DNA of 64,000 nt from Archivesica marissinica (GCA_014843695.1 CM026391.1:13761365-13825364), one strand, 5' to 3'. Shown: positions 30,336-42,949, numbered from the stretch's first letter. The notes: generated by a model not told the origin, from the sequence alone. A program made the numbers and translations.

Positions 30336-31163
30336 CAGTTTATTGTTCCCATCCGGAGTACTCATTGTTCAGGGTCGATTTGGGGAGGGCAGTTTACTAA
30401 TGTTGCTAGAACTTGTTGCCCAACACATTTTCAGGATCTATTTGGGGAGGGCAGTTTACTAATATTGCTAGAACTTGTTAGTTCAAACATTATTTATTTC
30501 AGAATTTGTACATGTAATCAAGAAATGAACATTTTACATATAATTTAACAGCAGTAGACTGAAAGGGATTAGAACGAAAGAAAACTTATATAGTTCTTCT
30601 CCCTATCAATTGATTGATATACAATAGGCAGGAAAATAATATATAATATAACAATGAAAATACGTGAAATCTATTCTAGGTATTTGCTAAAGAAGTTCAG
30701 AACTTAATGTATTAGTGAGTCAATAGTTTTGGATGTAAAAAAGAAAATGGTTAATATTTAAAGGAATATATGAAGAAAGTTCAAGAACATGAACTATCAA
30801 ATCGAGCACTTGAAGAAAAAGAGATTAGTATAGAGAAAAGTGGTTGAATAAGACCGGTTGTTGTGTCAATAATGACAGCATTCAGATTGGAATCCGCCAT
30901 GTGAACCATTTAGAAATCATCCATCTCAGAACCGTTCTCTGCCAATAATGTATTCGTGTACAGTAAGGAAAATTACGGTGTTGGTTGCAATATCCTTATA
31001 TAATGAATGTTAAGTCTATATGTACTATATATGTAAAATAGCAAATAAAATATGATTAAACAGTTCAGGATCGAACTCGTGAGTTCTAGATTCCCAAATC
31101 CAAACCCAAATAAATGTTAAACATACAAAGACTATCTGGTTTGAATTTCAAATGTACATGGTT
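30336..31163. other. Unassigned AT-rich segment
   Basis: Contains two direct copies of GATCTATTTGGGGAGGGCAG/GTCGATTTGGGGAGGGCAG followed by TTTACTAAT.TTGCTAGAACTTGTT near 30372-30480. Otherwise nothing recognised. Confidence 0.55.
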
Positions 31164-31177
31164 TTGATGTGTCAAGC

Positions 31178-31440
31178 TCCGCCTCCGTGGTCGAGTGGTT
31201 ACGGTCGCTGACTTGTATACCACTGTAACCTATCATCACTGATGGTCACGGGTTCGAGCCCCGCTCAGGCCGTGTCTCATTTATATGAAAAAGTTGGCAG
31301 TTTCTTGCGGAGGTTGGTGCACCCAAGTACTTGTTAACCGCTGGAGCCTGCCCAGGAAAGGTGTTGTTACGTAAACTGCCCGCCGGCGATATAGGCCAAA
31401 ATGGTGCTGATGCAGGCGTAAAACCCGAAACATAACATAA
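31178..31440 (+). mobile_element. S4 SINE with 14-bp target-site duplication
   Basis: TTGATGTGTCAAGC at 31164-31177 and again at 31441-31454 flanks a complete S4. The intact duplication suggests a recent insertion. Confidence 0.94.
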
Positions 31441-31469
31441 TTGATGTGTCAAGCACTTGTATTAAACTA

Positions 31470-31670
31470 CAGTCTACATCCGCTATATATCAAAGTCGGT
31501 TATGTCGAAGTCTCCGGTTATTACGAAGTCGGATCAAAGTCCCGTTTCAGACACTATAATTTTTACATATAACAGGCTCAGTTTATATCGAATTTCGTTA
31601 CGTCAAACTTCGGTTATGTCGGAAGTAGTTTGTTCAGTCCGACGGAATTCGACATAACGGATGTAGACTG
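31470..31670. mobile_element. TA-flanked MITE, CAGTCTACATCCG ends
   Basis: 201 bp, ends CAGTCTACATCCG / CGGATGTAGACTG with TA on both sides. The interior is close to the copy at 25534-25704, with a short extra segment (CCCGTTTCAGACAC). Confidence 0.87.
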
Positions 31671-32120
31671 TATATTGTTGGAGACTTGCACTTCTTTGGC
31701 CCATATATTTTCTTCCTTCCTATATCTTTGCGCTTCACAGTGTTCCTAGTTCGCTCTTAATTAGAGTACTTTTACTACCGTATCTGCATGTCGACCTTGT
31801 GAATGCTCATGCTGGATTCTTTGCGTCTATTTAATCCCGAGGCTATTCGTATTTCTGAAATCAAACTATTTCCTTAGACCTTGATATATTGTTTATATAA
31901 TGGCTCAACACTTCATTGATAAATAGTATGGGTGTTTTTGTATAAAAACTTGAACTAGAAGTGGAAGTTATGTAAACATGTAGATCTTACATATTTTATA
32001 ACGTGTTGATCAGGTGATGTCATTGGAATAGTGGCCTCGGACTGATTGAATGTGTAAGGAAGCCCTAAATATTGAATCAAACATACGACGATTGGCTGAG
32101 ACATAAGTTGATTGAATGAG

Positions 32121-32187
32121 ACAAAAACAACAAAAACAACAAAAACAACAAAAACAACAAAAACAACAAAAACAACAAAAACAACAT
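32121..32187 (+). repeat. AAAACAACA-type 9-bp microsatellite
   Basis: Seven to eight units of CAAAAACAA. The minus strand reads as CCF-type repeats; not a gene. Confidence 0.93.
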
Positions 32188-32225
32188 AGAGGTGATTGAA
32201 TGAAACATAATATACAAAACCAACA

Positions 32226-32514
32226 CAGACGGTAGTTCAGTGGTAACATGCTGGACTGGTAATCCAGGGGTCGCAGGTTCGATCCCCCCGTCTGACCCTA
32301 ATACAATTAACAGTCTTTCAGATGGGACTTTAAACTGAGGTATCGTGTAGGTGCTGTACACCGTGCACGTAAAAGAACCAGAGGAGACTCTGGAATGGGT
32401 CTCTGTCTGTATCATTGCACTATCCTCCAAAATCTAATATTACTAATCTCTTCAGGAGGCGTCGCTCATATGGGCAACCGGTAGCGACGATAAATAAACG
32501 TAAAACACACACAT
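32226..32514 (+). mobile_element. S1 SINE, full length
   Basis: CAGACGG head, CTGGACTGGTAATCCAG anticodon arm, complete body and ACGTAAAACACACA tail. Confidence 0.92.
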
Positions 32515-32560
32515 ACTATGCCATTGCGAGTATACTCTATGCAGAGTGACGCAATCACTA

Positions 32561-32562
32561 TA

Positions 32563-32596
<34 letters not shown>

Positions 32597-32597
32597 G
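32561..32597 (+). repeat. GAT trinucleotide microsatellite
   Basis: About eleven GAT units. Confidence 0.95.
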
Positions 32598-32851
32598 AAT
32601 GGAACATACTATGATTGGCTGAGAAGGTATTGTTAAAAATACTGAACGTGACTTCAAAATTTTTAATTACAAATAGAATATTTTGTGTGCTTTCAAATAC
32701 TATTTGGTGAAAAATAAACAGCCTATTATAAATGTAGGTGAACGATGAACATTCATCACCAACGTACCTTCATACTAAGGAACGTGTGTCTTTAGTGAGA
32801 AATAATAAAAACAAACTGAATACGTCAACACTATCGAAAAGTGGCCAGTGG

Positions 32852-33078
32852 CCACCGTGATAGCGCAATGGATGCGCGTTCGCTTCAGGTGCGAACGGTT
32901 CGAGCCCCGCTGGAGCCGTTGCGATTGTGCCCTTACAAGGCATTTAAATTATACGTTGACTCTACTCTCGCCCTCGTGGCGATGAATTCCAGCAGGAATG
33001 AGGTATCGAGAGTGATTAATATAAGTTGTAAGAACTTGTTTCGCAATCGAGCTAAAATAAATGTGTATACACTAAAAG
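32852..33078 (+). mobile_element. S2 SINE
   Basis: Plus-strand copy from GTGATAGCGCAATGGATGCG to AACTTGTTTCGCAATCGAGC and AATAAATGTGTA, with a small deletion before the B-box. Confidence 0.87.
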
Positions 33079-33676
33079 TGGCTAATTCTGGTGTTTCAAA
33101 GGTAATTCTGTGTGTAGATTGTTGGGGAACATATAATCGAACTGTATGTTACAATGCAATGGCGGCTTATGTAGATTTCAATAGCCGTGTCCCACCTGAA
33201 TGTCGAGTGCAAGTACATTCGTTCCACCGTATCCTAGCGATTACCCCAAAGGCGTGATAAATACCGGCATGAAACTATGTAGGGGTGAACGAAACTAATG
33301 GAACTCAATGGATTTAAACTGTAAGAAGTATATGTTAGTAAATATTGACTCTATGATTAAAAAAATAAGTGACAGTTTGTATATCACAAAGCGTGTATCA
33401 GCCTGAAGGGCAGTGGTATAGGGATTAATGGATATACTTTAACCTTCCATAGATCCCCTTGATGACTTTATCTCACAAGCTGGTCATACCAACATTGCCT
33501 AAGTAAATATCTAGGGACGAAATCATCAGTTTATGCATTTAAATATGAACTGTTTTATCCATTGTCGATTATAATGATTGCTTTATCATATTATTAGAAT
33601 GTAATGATAATTAATTAATTAATAGTTCTACTAAAAGTATTAAACCCGTAACCTGCCAATCACAACAACAAGTCAC

Positions 33677-33820
33677 CTTTGCAAACAGCATAGAGCCAGA
33701 TCAGACGGAAAGTACGTGCCGTCTGATCAGGATCTATGCTGTTTTCTATTCGGATAGTGGAGCTAAAACACGTGTCTGAATAGCAAACAACACAGATCCT
33801 AATCAGACATGAAACCTCAC
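33677..33820. mobile_element. Hairpin MITE related to 25152-25390, incomplete
   Basis: GCAAACAGCATAGAGCCAGA..CTGATCAGGATCTATGCTGT forms a hairpin. A second half-hairpin (AGCAAACAACACAGATCCTA) follows and ends in a C-rich run. Terminal TTAA repeats were not found. Confidence 0.55.
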
Positions 33821-34302
33821 CCCCCCCCACCGCCCCCTCCCCAAGAGCACCGACTTTAAGAACAGCCAAGTATTGCAACTATAAAGTCGCAACTGATTAA
33901 TTCATACACATTTATATTACCTCAATTGCGAAGTTATTTCAACCCTAGACAATTCGCTGTCGAAATAACATCCCAGATGAAATGGAGAGCGAAGAAGCAA
34001 AATGCACCACCCTCCCAAGCATTTTTTGCTTTTTGCGATGTAATGTCGCTTTAACTATTTCTTTTTGCGATGTAATGTCACTTTAACGATCTCTATCAAC
34101 TGTGGAAATACTAGAATACTAATCGATTTGCTACATGTATTTGCACTTGGTCGATCGATTTACTGGAACCGTTAAAAACTTGTTAAGGTACAATTACGAA
34201 AGAACATGTTCATCTTCTTACCAACTGATATAAGCACGCACTGGGCATGCGTAATAGCATCACAATAACATGCGTAATAGCAACACAAACTCCCGTGCTT
34301 GT

Positions 34303-34788
34303 ATAAACACCGCACGATAATGACAACATTATCGGTGTTGTGTGTTTTTACGTTTATTTATCGTCGCTACCGGTTGCCCATATGAGCGACGCCTCCTGAA
34401 GAGATTAGTTATTTTAGATTGTTGGAGAATAGTGCAATGATACAGAGAGAGACCCATTCCAGAGTCTCCTCTGGTTCTTTAACGTGCACGGTGTAAAGCA
34501 CCGACACGAGACCTTGGTTTAACGTCCCATCTGAAAGACTGTTAATTTTATTAGGATCAGACGGGGGATCGAACCTTTTTATATTATTATATCATATACA
34601 AATTGACTATTTTGTTGTCTATAAAATTTGAAAATAAAAGTATTGCCAGTCTAACGACTATACCTTTACCATTCAATTGTATAGACTACAAAATAGTCAA
34701 TTTGTATATATATATAGTAATATAAAAACCCCTATAACAAGTCAATGGACTCTTCCGATAATGTTGTCATTATCGTGCGGTGTTTATA
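34303..34788. mobile_element. Inverted-repeat element with nested S1 SINE
   Basis: ATAAACACCGCACGATAATG and ACAACATTATCGG at the left are mirrored by CCGATAATGTTGTCATTATC and GTGCGGTGTTTAT at the right, giving ~33-bp ends. Just inside, ACAAATTGACTATTTTGT / ACAAAATAGTCAATTTGT form a second inverted pair (34600-34705). Confidence 0.8.
34340..34578 (-). mobile_element. S1 SINE, head truncated, nested
   Basis: Reverse body TTTATCGTCGCTACCGGTTG through AACGTCCCATCTGAAAGACT, ending at GGGGGATCGAACC within the B-box. Confidence 0.9.
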
Positions 34789-34838
34789 TTTGACACAAAC
34801 AAATGGTTGATTTCAGACATTTCGTTGACCGCCATGAT

Positions 34839-35017
34839 TTATACAAATTTATTTTAGCTCGATTGCGAAACAAGTTATTTCAACTTATATTAATCACTCT
34901 CGAGACCTCATTCCTGATGGAATCCATCGCCACGAGGAAGAGAGAAGAGGCAACGTGGAATTTAAATGCCTTGCCTAAGGGCACAATCGTAACGGCTCCA
35001 GCGGGACTCGAACTCCG
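34839..35017 (-). mobile_element. S2 SINE with 12-bp target-site duplication
   Basis: GACCGCCATGAT at 34827-34838 and 35018-35029. The copy is truncated inside the tRNA-like head. Confidence 0.92.
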
Positions 35018-35129
35018 GACCGCCATGATCACATACCATGACTGATTTCTCCCAAATTCGAAGCTCGTTTCGCTTTTTCGGGACATCTCGAGAGCAGCTT
35101 AGTCAGCACACTGATCATACTCGGCTATA

Positions 35130-35420
35130 CAGACGGATCTGTAGTCCAGTGGTAACACTCTGGACTGGTAATCCAAGGATCGCAGGTTCGACCCCCCGTC
35201 TGATCCTAATACAATTAACAGTCTTTCAGATGGGACATTAAACCACCGAGGTCTCGTGTCGGTGCTTTACACCGTGCACGTTAAAGAACCATAGGAGACT
35301 CTGGAACGGGTCTCTGTCTGTATCATTGCACTATCCTCCAAAAATCTAAAATGAATAATCTCTTCAGGAGGCGTCGCTCATATGGGCAACCGGTAGCGAC
35401 GATAAATAAACGTAAAACAC
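35130..35420 (+). mobile_element. S1 SINE, full length
   Basis: CAGACGGATCTGTAGTCCAG head, CTGGACTGGTAATCCA arm, full body and AAACGTAAAACACA tail. Confidence 0.92.
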
Positions 35421-37362
35421 ATATACTCGATTGTACTATGCACATATCATGCACGTTACATGCCGGACTATCCGGAATAGCCCGATCAATATTTACCGTA
35501 GTAGTACCGAAGACTACCAATATTTTACATATTGGATCCGTTTGAGGCTTATATCTTACTTAAAACACACACTTATATAACAAGATCCTACTAATTAAAA
35601 TTGTTAATTTCGTACATGTACGCGTAGGATTTAATATAATACTCTGGCCTTTTGATACCAGTCCAATATTAATAATAATGGACTGCAAGTACAAAGGTAT
35701 GACGTCATGATTGTGTTTTAAACTGGAATAAAGTAATACAATACCACCGGGTGCGCATGTCATGTGACCCGGACATGTCAAATGCGGCCGATTACACTTG
35801 TCCGGCTGGTGCTCGTGTACTGTAACTGGTACATGTCTGGACTTCCCGACCGGGATATCCCGAATCGAGCCCACCCAATTTATGAAGCTATATAGATTAA
35901 CTCCTGTCATTATGAAAAATGTCGGAATAAATTGATTTTCCAATTGTATGAACATTATCAATACATCTCTACCAATATGTCAATAATCTTCCCCAAATAT
36001 TTAATTTAGTCTGAGTTTATTAAGCAATTCAAGCAGATTTGCTAAATCTCCCAACAATCAAAAAGGGGGGTCCGATTTAATCAAGCAGACTGCTAAAGCC
36101 GTAATCTTACAGATTTATATTCAATACTTCAAAGGGGGTTTCGATTATAGTCTATTTACATGTTTTTAGTATTATTTGGCATAAAATAGTTGTTTTGGGG
36201 GCATATTTGTAATAAGTAGCGAACTGCACTAATCGGATAGGGTCTTATCGAGCAAAAAACAAACAGTTTGACAAACTGTTAAAATATCGACAGAAAGTGA
36301 ACGGGTGCTGAATTGTAAACGTTAAATGTGACACTCACTACCTTGCTGGATCGGTATTCATACCAAGGTATTTGATCAAATAAACTGTCTGACTTACAAA
36401 TGGATGTTAAAGTAAATGTTAATTCATTAAATACACTTGCCGGTAGGTGTCCTTTATATGTTTATCACTCGAACAGACTGTTATAAGTGTATAGCGTTAA
36501 TTAGATTATTGAACTCTGTATTTGTCCGTTCAGTCGACAGATGCCAATACATCAAACAACGTTGACGTTAAAGTGATAGGTCTATCATATTCTGAAAAAG
36601 GTGTGTATTTCGTACACTGTGACACGGGAATTTGTAAGCATCAAAGGGCGATGTAAATGGTTCGTAAAATATTCATATAGTCTTAAATTATACGTATACA
36701 AAGAACAAACTTGATATTTGTAAGGGAACTCGCGCAATGACTTTGTAAATAAAGAATGAAAGTTGTATGTTCATAGTTTATAGACTAATGACCTTCTACA
36801 GTGAATATAGATAGGATTTTGTACCCGTTGAATTTGCATAGAGGATATTGATAAATTGAAGATATCGGAATTGTGGGTATTTTTTAAATTTATTAAAATT
36901 CCACCCATTTTCCAGTCACTGACTTAAAAGGCGAACTGACGAAATCATTAAATTTTCATTTAAGCGTGTGTTCATGTTCTGTTCAAAGAACAGACTTGCA
37001 CATTACTTGATGACTGGTGACGGTTCAGAATGTTCAAGGAAGTATTCAAGGAAACCTATAAATTACAATTAAGGAATGCGAACTATGCTACGTTTCGTCT
37101 GTGTCGTATATTGTTATGGATTTCTGTCTACAATTTCTCGCATTTCACATAGCATGAAATATAAGAAATTGGATACACTTGTCATTAATTGGTTTCGTAT
37201 GGCGGAGTCGATAATATTGACACAAAAGTGAAATAAAATCATCAATGAATCATTGTTTTACAGTAATAATGTGACAACCAATCGATGACTTCGTGATCTA
37301 AGTGAAACCCCGACATTTCATATATTCATGTAGGATGGAATGGATCTGTGTGTTATATAGTT
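35421..37362. other. Unassigned AT-rich segment
   Basis: I see no gene, SINE or tandem array here. A motif AAAGGGGGG/TTTCGATT-type repeat near 36060-36150 is weak. Confidence 0.5.
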
Positions 37363-37584
37363 AATACAAATTAATTTTAGCTAGATTGCGAAGCAAGTTC
37401 TTACAACTTATATTAATCACTCTCGAGACCTCATTCCTGATGGAATCCATCGCCACGAGGGAGAGAAAAGAGGCAACGTGGAAATTAAATGCCTTGCCTA
37501 AGGGCACAATCGTAACGGCTCCAGCGGGGTTCGATCTCTGGGCCTGAAGCGAATGCGTATCGACTGCGCTATCACGACTTCCAC
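37363..37584 (-). mobile_element. S2 SINE
   Basis: Reverse S2 copy from AATACAAATTAATTTTAGC to CTATCACGACTTCC, with a partly deleted head. Confidence 0.86.
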
Positions 37585-37594
37585 AAAGTATGTG

Positions 37595-38008
37595 TGTTAT
37601 GAGATATGTATTCAAATATAATACTAAATGTGTGTTTATTGGATATGTATTCAAATATAATACTAAATGTGTGTTTATTAGATATGTATTCAAATATAAT
37701 ACTAAATGTGTGTTTATTGGATATGTATTCAAATATAATACTAAATGTGTGTTTATTGGATATGTATTCAAATATAATACTAAATGTGTGTTTATTGAAT
37801 ATGTATTCAAATATAATACTAAATGTGTGTTTATTGGATATGTATTCAAATATAATACTAAATGTGAGTTTATTGAATATGTATTCAAATATAATACTAA
37901 ATGTGTGTTTATTAGATATGTATTCAAATATAATACTAAATGTGTGTTTATTGGATATGTATTCAAATATAATACTAAATGTGTGTTTATTGGATATGTA
38001 TTCAAAAT
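37595..38008 (+). repeat. 39-bp minisatellite, about 10-11 units
   Basis: Unit GGATATGTATTCAAATATAA plus TACTAAATGTGTGTTTATT, with GG/AG/GA variants. Its 13-codon period gives several long open frames on both strands that are not genes. Confidence 0.94.
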
Positions 38009-38040
38009 AATACTATGTGTCCTATGCGACATATATTCTA

Positions 38041-38999
38041 ATATAACATCAATTAGTTATTGGACATATTAAATTAATATATTATCATATGCATTATTAT
38101 ATGTGCATTTTGGACATATATCAATCGGAACATCGCACTATCATATGAAAGTGTGATTAATATGGCTTTAAATGCCAAACTACTTGAAATTCAAATCAAT
38201 ATGAAATCATATCAAAATGAACAGAACAGAACAGAAGTTTATATTAGACACGAGCATATAGTCATAGTCCAAATTTATTTACTTTGCAAATTTACTAAGA
38301 AAGTAACTTCATTACACAATTAAAATTATTTGTATTTGTTAAGCACTTCTCTGAAAATCCATGACTGTCTACTCATATATATTGTGTATTTGCTATAAGC
38401 ATATGACTATGTTTTATGCAATAAATTATTGTTGTTGTTGTTGTTGTTGTATATGTATATATAGAGTAAGGACACGCTTAATGGGTTTACCGTAAACTAA
38501 TTGTTTGCTGTTATCTTGGATGCGTCAGGATGTTTGTGCATTGATTCATTGAGTACTACAACTGTGTGCAATGTTTCTAATGCACGTATAGTTCAGCTGC
38601 GAGTACTCTACTGACAATTAACAGGGTTATTTGTGCATTTATATTATACTGTTTGTACATACATATTAATAATGATTTGTAAATATGTTATGCTCTTCAG
38701 AAATGGAGGAAATAAAAGTATCTATGGTTTAAATGTGTGTCTCTGTAAATTATATGTGAAATGTATATTGATTTTACTATGTCTATCTAACAAGTATATA
38801 TTTTATATTCGGAACTAATTTTACATAAATATGATTTAGTATATTTCACGACTCGTAAACAATGCGTTATATATACGAAGACCACATGGTAGATTTGTCA
38901 TTAACTAACAGTTTGATATATTGATAGTTGACTTGAAATATTACATGAAGCCTAAAGACACATGAGGACATCATTATATACAATGTAAGCGACAATTTA
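38041..38999. other. Unassigned AT-rich segment
   Basis: Only a short TTG microsatellite (about 38429-38449) is recognisable. Confidence 0.55.
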
Positions 39000-39112
39000 T
39001 TTTATTATTATTTATTATCATTTATTTTCATTTATTACCATTTATTACCATTTATTACCATTTATTATCATTTATTATCATTTATTATTATTTATTATCA
39101 TTTATTATTATT
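39000..39112 (+). repeat. ATTTATTA(T/C)C-type tandem repeat
   Basis: About eleven 10-bp units, mostly TTTATTATCA or TTTATTACCA. Confidence 0.9.
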
Positions 39113-39965
39113 GCTACGTACCAAATAGAAATAATGTAGATATATCCACAGCATATTGGGGGGTATTTCACCGACACAGCATATATGTGTGAAATTTATC
39201 ACGAAATCTCCTCGTCCTTTTTACTACTTCTGATTAGAATTGTTGCCAAAACCTGTTTTTATAATCTTCAAAGACGCTCCTTTTATTTATGTAAATAATG
39301 TATCCATTTGATTTATTGAGTGTGTGTCTCTTATCCATTCCGAGAAACAGCTGCTAATTAGTTCTGATAATTAAATCTGATCGAGGTTGTTAACTGATTT
39401 TTTAAAACACTTCTTATTGAGCATTAGTGCTTTTTTTCCATTTCAGTATTTCCAAATTTCTGGTTTTAATAAGTATTTAATTTTCAATTAGCGACTGTTC
39501 CTCGGTTTTAATATGTAAATATAATAATATGTCAGTAGACTGTGATAGTTTGATTATTTGTGATTAGAGTAGTCTCTTATAATTCTTTTATAATGAATGG
39601 TGATGTACTTTGCCACGATAATTTGATGTGTATATGTTATGTATTGTACAACGATGAGACTGAAATAAAGAATAAATCTCCACAAACAATATCACACATT
39701 TTCTCTTTCAGTTCGGTAGCGGATAAATGCTGTTATTCGCACGTACCGATAGGGATGTGAACACAACAGAGATAAATACAGTTACACACTTATTATGTTT
39801 CATTGACCAAATTTGATAGTGGCGGATCAAATAAATTGGATTAACGAGTTTAGAAGATTTTACAACTTTGTGGTATCGACAAGAAGTGTTGGATGAAGGT
39901 TATGTTTGAGCACTGGGGAGTTTAAGTGACATGAGTAACGTTTATTTGTGTGGAACTGTGCAGAA
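39113..39965. other. Unassigned AT-rich segment before a candidate exon
   Basis: No recognised gene or repeat. If the ATG at 39966 is real, part of this could be promoter or 5' UTR, but I see no promoter signature. Confidence 0.45.
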
Positions 39966-40045
39966 ATGTTTGGATTACAGGTACCTCTGTCAAGATCCTT
40001 AGCATCGGCGGATTTCGACGGAGTGCATGCTATTCTCTATAACAG
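39966..40045 (+). CDS. Candidate first coding exon of an unknown gene
   Basis: From ATG 39966 the frame is open for 26 codons and two bases, to AACAG|GTGAGT. The peptide begins MFGLQVPLSRSLASADFDGV and continues HAILYN. Local composition is more balanced than the AT-rich surroundings, and GTGAGT is a strong donor. I do not recognise the sequence, no partner exon was found, and it does not match the missing inturned C-terminus. It may be a chance frame. Confidence 0.3.
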
Positions 40046-40054
40046 GTGAGTAGC

Positions 40055-40142
40055 AATAATAATAATAATAATACTACTACTACTACTAATAATAATAATA
40101 ATAAATAAATAAATATAATAATAGTATAATAATAATAAATAA
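40055..40142 (+). repeat. AAT/ACT microsatellite
   Basis: Mixed AAT, ACT and AAAT units directly after the candidate exon donor. Confidence 0.9.
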
Positions 40143-40210
40143 AAATTGAATAGTAGCAACTGCAGCTATTGCATACAACAGATGACACGTATGCGAGGAC
40201 CGATATCATT

Positions 40211-40870
40211 TTTTTTATTCATTTAGACGTATACATATAGTACATAGTCATAATTATATACATATTATACATACTATTTACACGTGATCAATGTCATACA
40301 AGCTAATTATACATGTATTGAGTAGAAATTTTAGAATAGATATATATTTGTTTTTAGAGAGGATAAACTTTAATATTCCAAATTAATTAATTCGTATGTA
40401 TGCAAATATACATGTGTATGTCTACTTGTTTATTCTGGGAAACAAGGTAAGTGTATTGAATGTTGCTTACCGCATATTCTACGTACAACTATATACAATT
40501 TGATCAACAACAATATTATACTGTATTTAATAACCTATTATAGATGTTAATGCACTATGATATTTAATATCGAAGTTCTTATAGCAACAGCTTGTTTGTA
40601 GTATAATGCTAAGTTCAATAATATAGTTCTATTGTTTGATTGTAACAATTCAATACACTTTGCCATATTTGGTCTTACAAAGTAGTATTTTTTAATAAAT
40701 TTGATTCGCAAATGCATATAGCATTTACAAACAAGTAGGAAATGATATTCATCTTCCAAATCTCTCGATTTACAGCATGAGCAAAACCGATATCTCGGAC
40801 TTGTGACCATTCCAGACTAGCCGTACACCACTTTCCAGGCACAATTTATGAACTGCATGCCCAGTTGCAA
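40211..40870 (-). pseudogene. 3' end of a non-LTR retrotransposon, reverse-transcriptase C-terminus
   Basis: The minus strand reads SGMVTSPRYRFCSCCKSRDL, EDEYHFLLVCKCYMHLRIKF and LLNLALYYKQAVAIR (40810 to 40550). The C-x2-C..DEYHFLLVC..LR pattern is typical of the C-terminal tail after the RT domain in LINEs widespread in molluscs and other invertebrates. A stop precedes it and no RT catalytic motifs are present, so it is a 5'-truncated dead copy. The 3' UTR probably runs to about 40211. Confidence 0.72.
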
Positions 40871-40993
40871 TTACTGCAACAGTAGTATGTGTTAATGTAG
40901 CTAAATGGGTATTACAATATGGTAGGAATATGCTAGACATTAATAGAAGTCATTGACTAGCGTGGAAGAGTACAAGAAGTGCTTCCACTTTTG

Positions 40994-41210
40994 CGGAAGT
41001 CGTGGTAGCGCGTTCGCTTCAGGTACGAACCCCACCCCCAGTTCGAGCCGTTGCGACTGTGCCCTTAGACAATGCATTTAAATTCCACGTTGCCTCTTCT
41101 GTCCCTCGTGGCGATTGATTCCGTAAGGAATGAAATCTCGAGAATGATTAATATAAGTTGTAAGAACTTGCTTCGCAATCGAGCTAAAATAAATTTGTAT
41201 AAACTAAGAG
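40994..41210 (+). mobile_element. S2 SINE
   Basis: Plus-strand copy: GGAAGTCGTGGTAGCGCGTT through TTGCTTCGCAATCGAGC and AATAAATTTGTATAAAC. Confidence 0.87.
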
Positions 41211-42149
41211 TAGGCCTACAAGAGCGCATCCCGTTCCAAACCGTACATTTGTATCCGCCGTTGATCCAAATCAGATCTTAAATTATAATTCCAAACTCCC
41301 AAGTTTAATTTCGATTCTCTGTTTGCAACATTTGCAACAACACTCACAAAGTAGTAAATCACGGATACATGACAATTTATACATCATTAAATGATTATTA
41401 TCAAGTGACAAGGTTTATATTCAACAAATCGACAAATATTGCTTTTTGCTCATTTACATAATAATGTGAATACTGTCGAAACACGAGAATGGGGTAGGTG
41501 TATCAGGTGACAATGGAACGAACACTTTAAATATGACAATTTTCATCTTTATGATAATTACCAAAAATAATGTTGAATTTATGCGCGGAGGAATACATTT
41601 TGACACTCAATATCGAGGAACTCTTTGGCGGTTAACAGTCGTTGACTTCAAATTACTTGTCCCACCTAACCGTTATATGTTCGAATCCCACTGGGGTGGG
41701 GTGGGGGGGATCACAGCGCACTTGACCACTGGTCCACTCCTTGCTATGAATAATAAATAAGGACTTTATTTAAACCGAATTAACCGTAATAATAAATATT
41801 ATATAGATTAAATCGTCGGAGATAATCCCCACGACAAAATGTAGTTTATAATAGAGAGATTATGCTGTATTAATTATAAACTTGATATATGATTAAAACA
41901 TATGTTTAAAACATTCTCCACCCAGAATTCTAGTATGGTGAAATGAGAAATGAAAGCGAACTGTGTCATGTGTGTGTGCATGAATGAAACACATTACAAC
42001 ACGTTACATACATGTTCTTAATTACTTTGTACATTGATAACCCACATGAATTGTGAACAGCGCCATATTTTTCAATTTTCAATTTATTAATCTACGCTAA
42101 TGATCAGATCACTTCCGTTCACACTACATAATTATTATTGAATGCATAT
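41211..42149. other. Mostly unassigned, with one S9-like SINE
   Basis: At about 41617-41770 GTTGACTTCAAATTACTTGT, a B-box-like TATGTTCGAATCCCACTGG and AATAAATAAGGACTTTATTT resemble the S9 SINE of 12826-13628 without amplification. Nothing else recognised. Confidence 0.55.
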
Positions 42150-42255
42150 TATTAGGTGACTTATAGGCCCACGGGGCCGGGTGCGTCTTCTTGTTGTTTA
42201 ATATTTGCTATATATATTTGTTGAAATGTGCACATGTCACTTTAATAAAACTTGC
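42150..42255 (+). mobile_element. LINE 3' end
   Basis: GTGACTTATAGGCCCACGGG..CACATGTCACTTTAATAAAAC is close to 27535-27620 and should end in a short TTAC-type tail. Here the tail has become the CACT array that follows. Confidence 0.68.
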
Positions 42256-42899
42256 TTACTCACTCACTCACTCACTCACTCACTCACTCACTCACTCACT
42301 CACTCACTCACTCACTCACTCACTCACTCACTCACTCACTCACTCACTCACTTCACTCACTCACTCACTCACTCACTCACATCACTCACTCACTCACTCA
42401 CTCACTCACTCACTCACTCACTCACTCACTCACTCACTCACTCACTCACTCACTCACTCACTCACTCACTCACTCACTCACTCACTCACTCACTCACTCA
42501 CTCACTCACTCACTCACTCCACATCACTCACTCACTCCCACCATCACTCACTCACTCACTCACTCACACACTCACTCACTCACTCACTCACTCACTCCTC
42601 ACTCACTCACTCACTCACTCCTCACTCACTCACTCACTCACTCACTCACTCACTCACTCACTCACTCACTCACTCACTCACTCACTACTCACTCACTCAC
42701 TCACTCACTCACTCACTCACTCACTCACTCACTCACTCACTCACTCACTCACTCACTCACCTCACTCCCCACACTCACTCACTCCTCACTCACTCACTCA
42801 CTCACTCACTCACTCACTCACTCACTCACTCCCCCACTCACTCACTCACTCACGCACTCACTCACTCACTCACTCACTCACTCACTCACTCACTCACTC
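42256..42899 (+). repeat. 640-bp CACT tetranucleotide array
   Basis: Roughly 155 CTCA/CACT units with occasional 1-4-base slips. Three frames read Leu-Thr-His-Ser repeats with no biological meaning. It starts exactly at the LINE 3' end. Confidence 0.97.
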
Positions 42900-42949
42900 A
42901 TGTAATAATATGTTGATACATACCATGATTTGGAAACTATGTATAGCTT

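Noticed and set aside
37590..38072. Repeated-peptide frames on both strands (NTKCVFIGYVFKY type)
   Set aside because: Produced by the 39-bp minisatellite; three overlapping frames on both strands are open at once.
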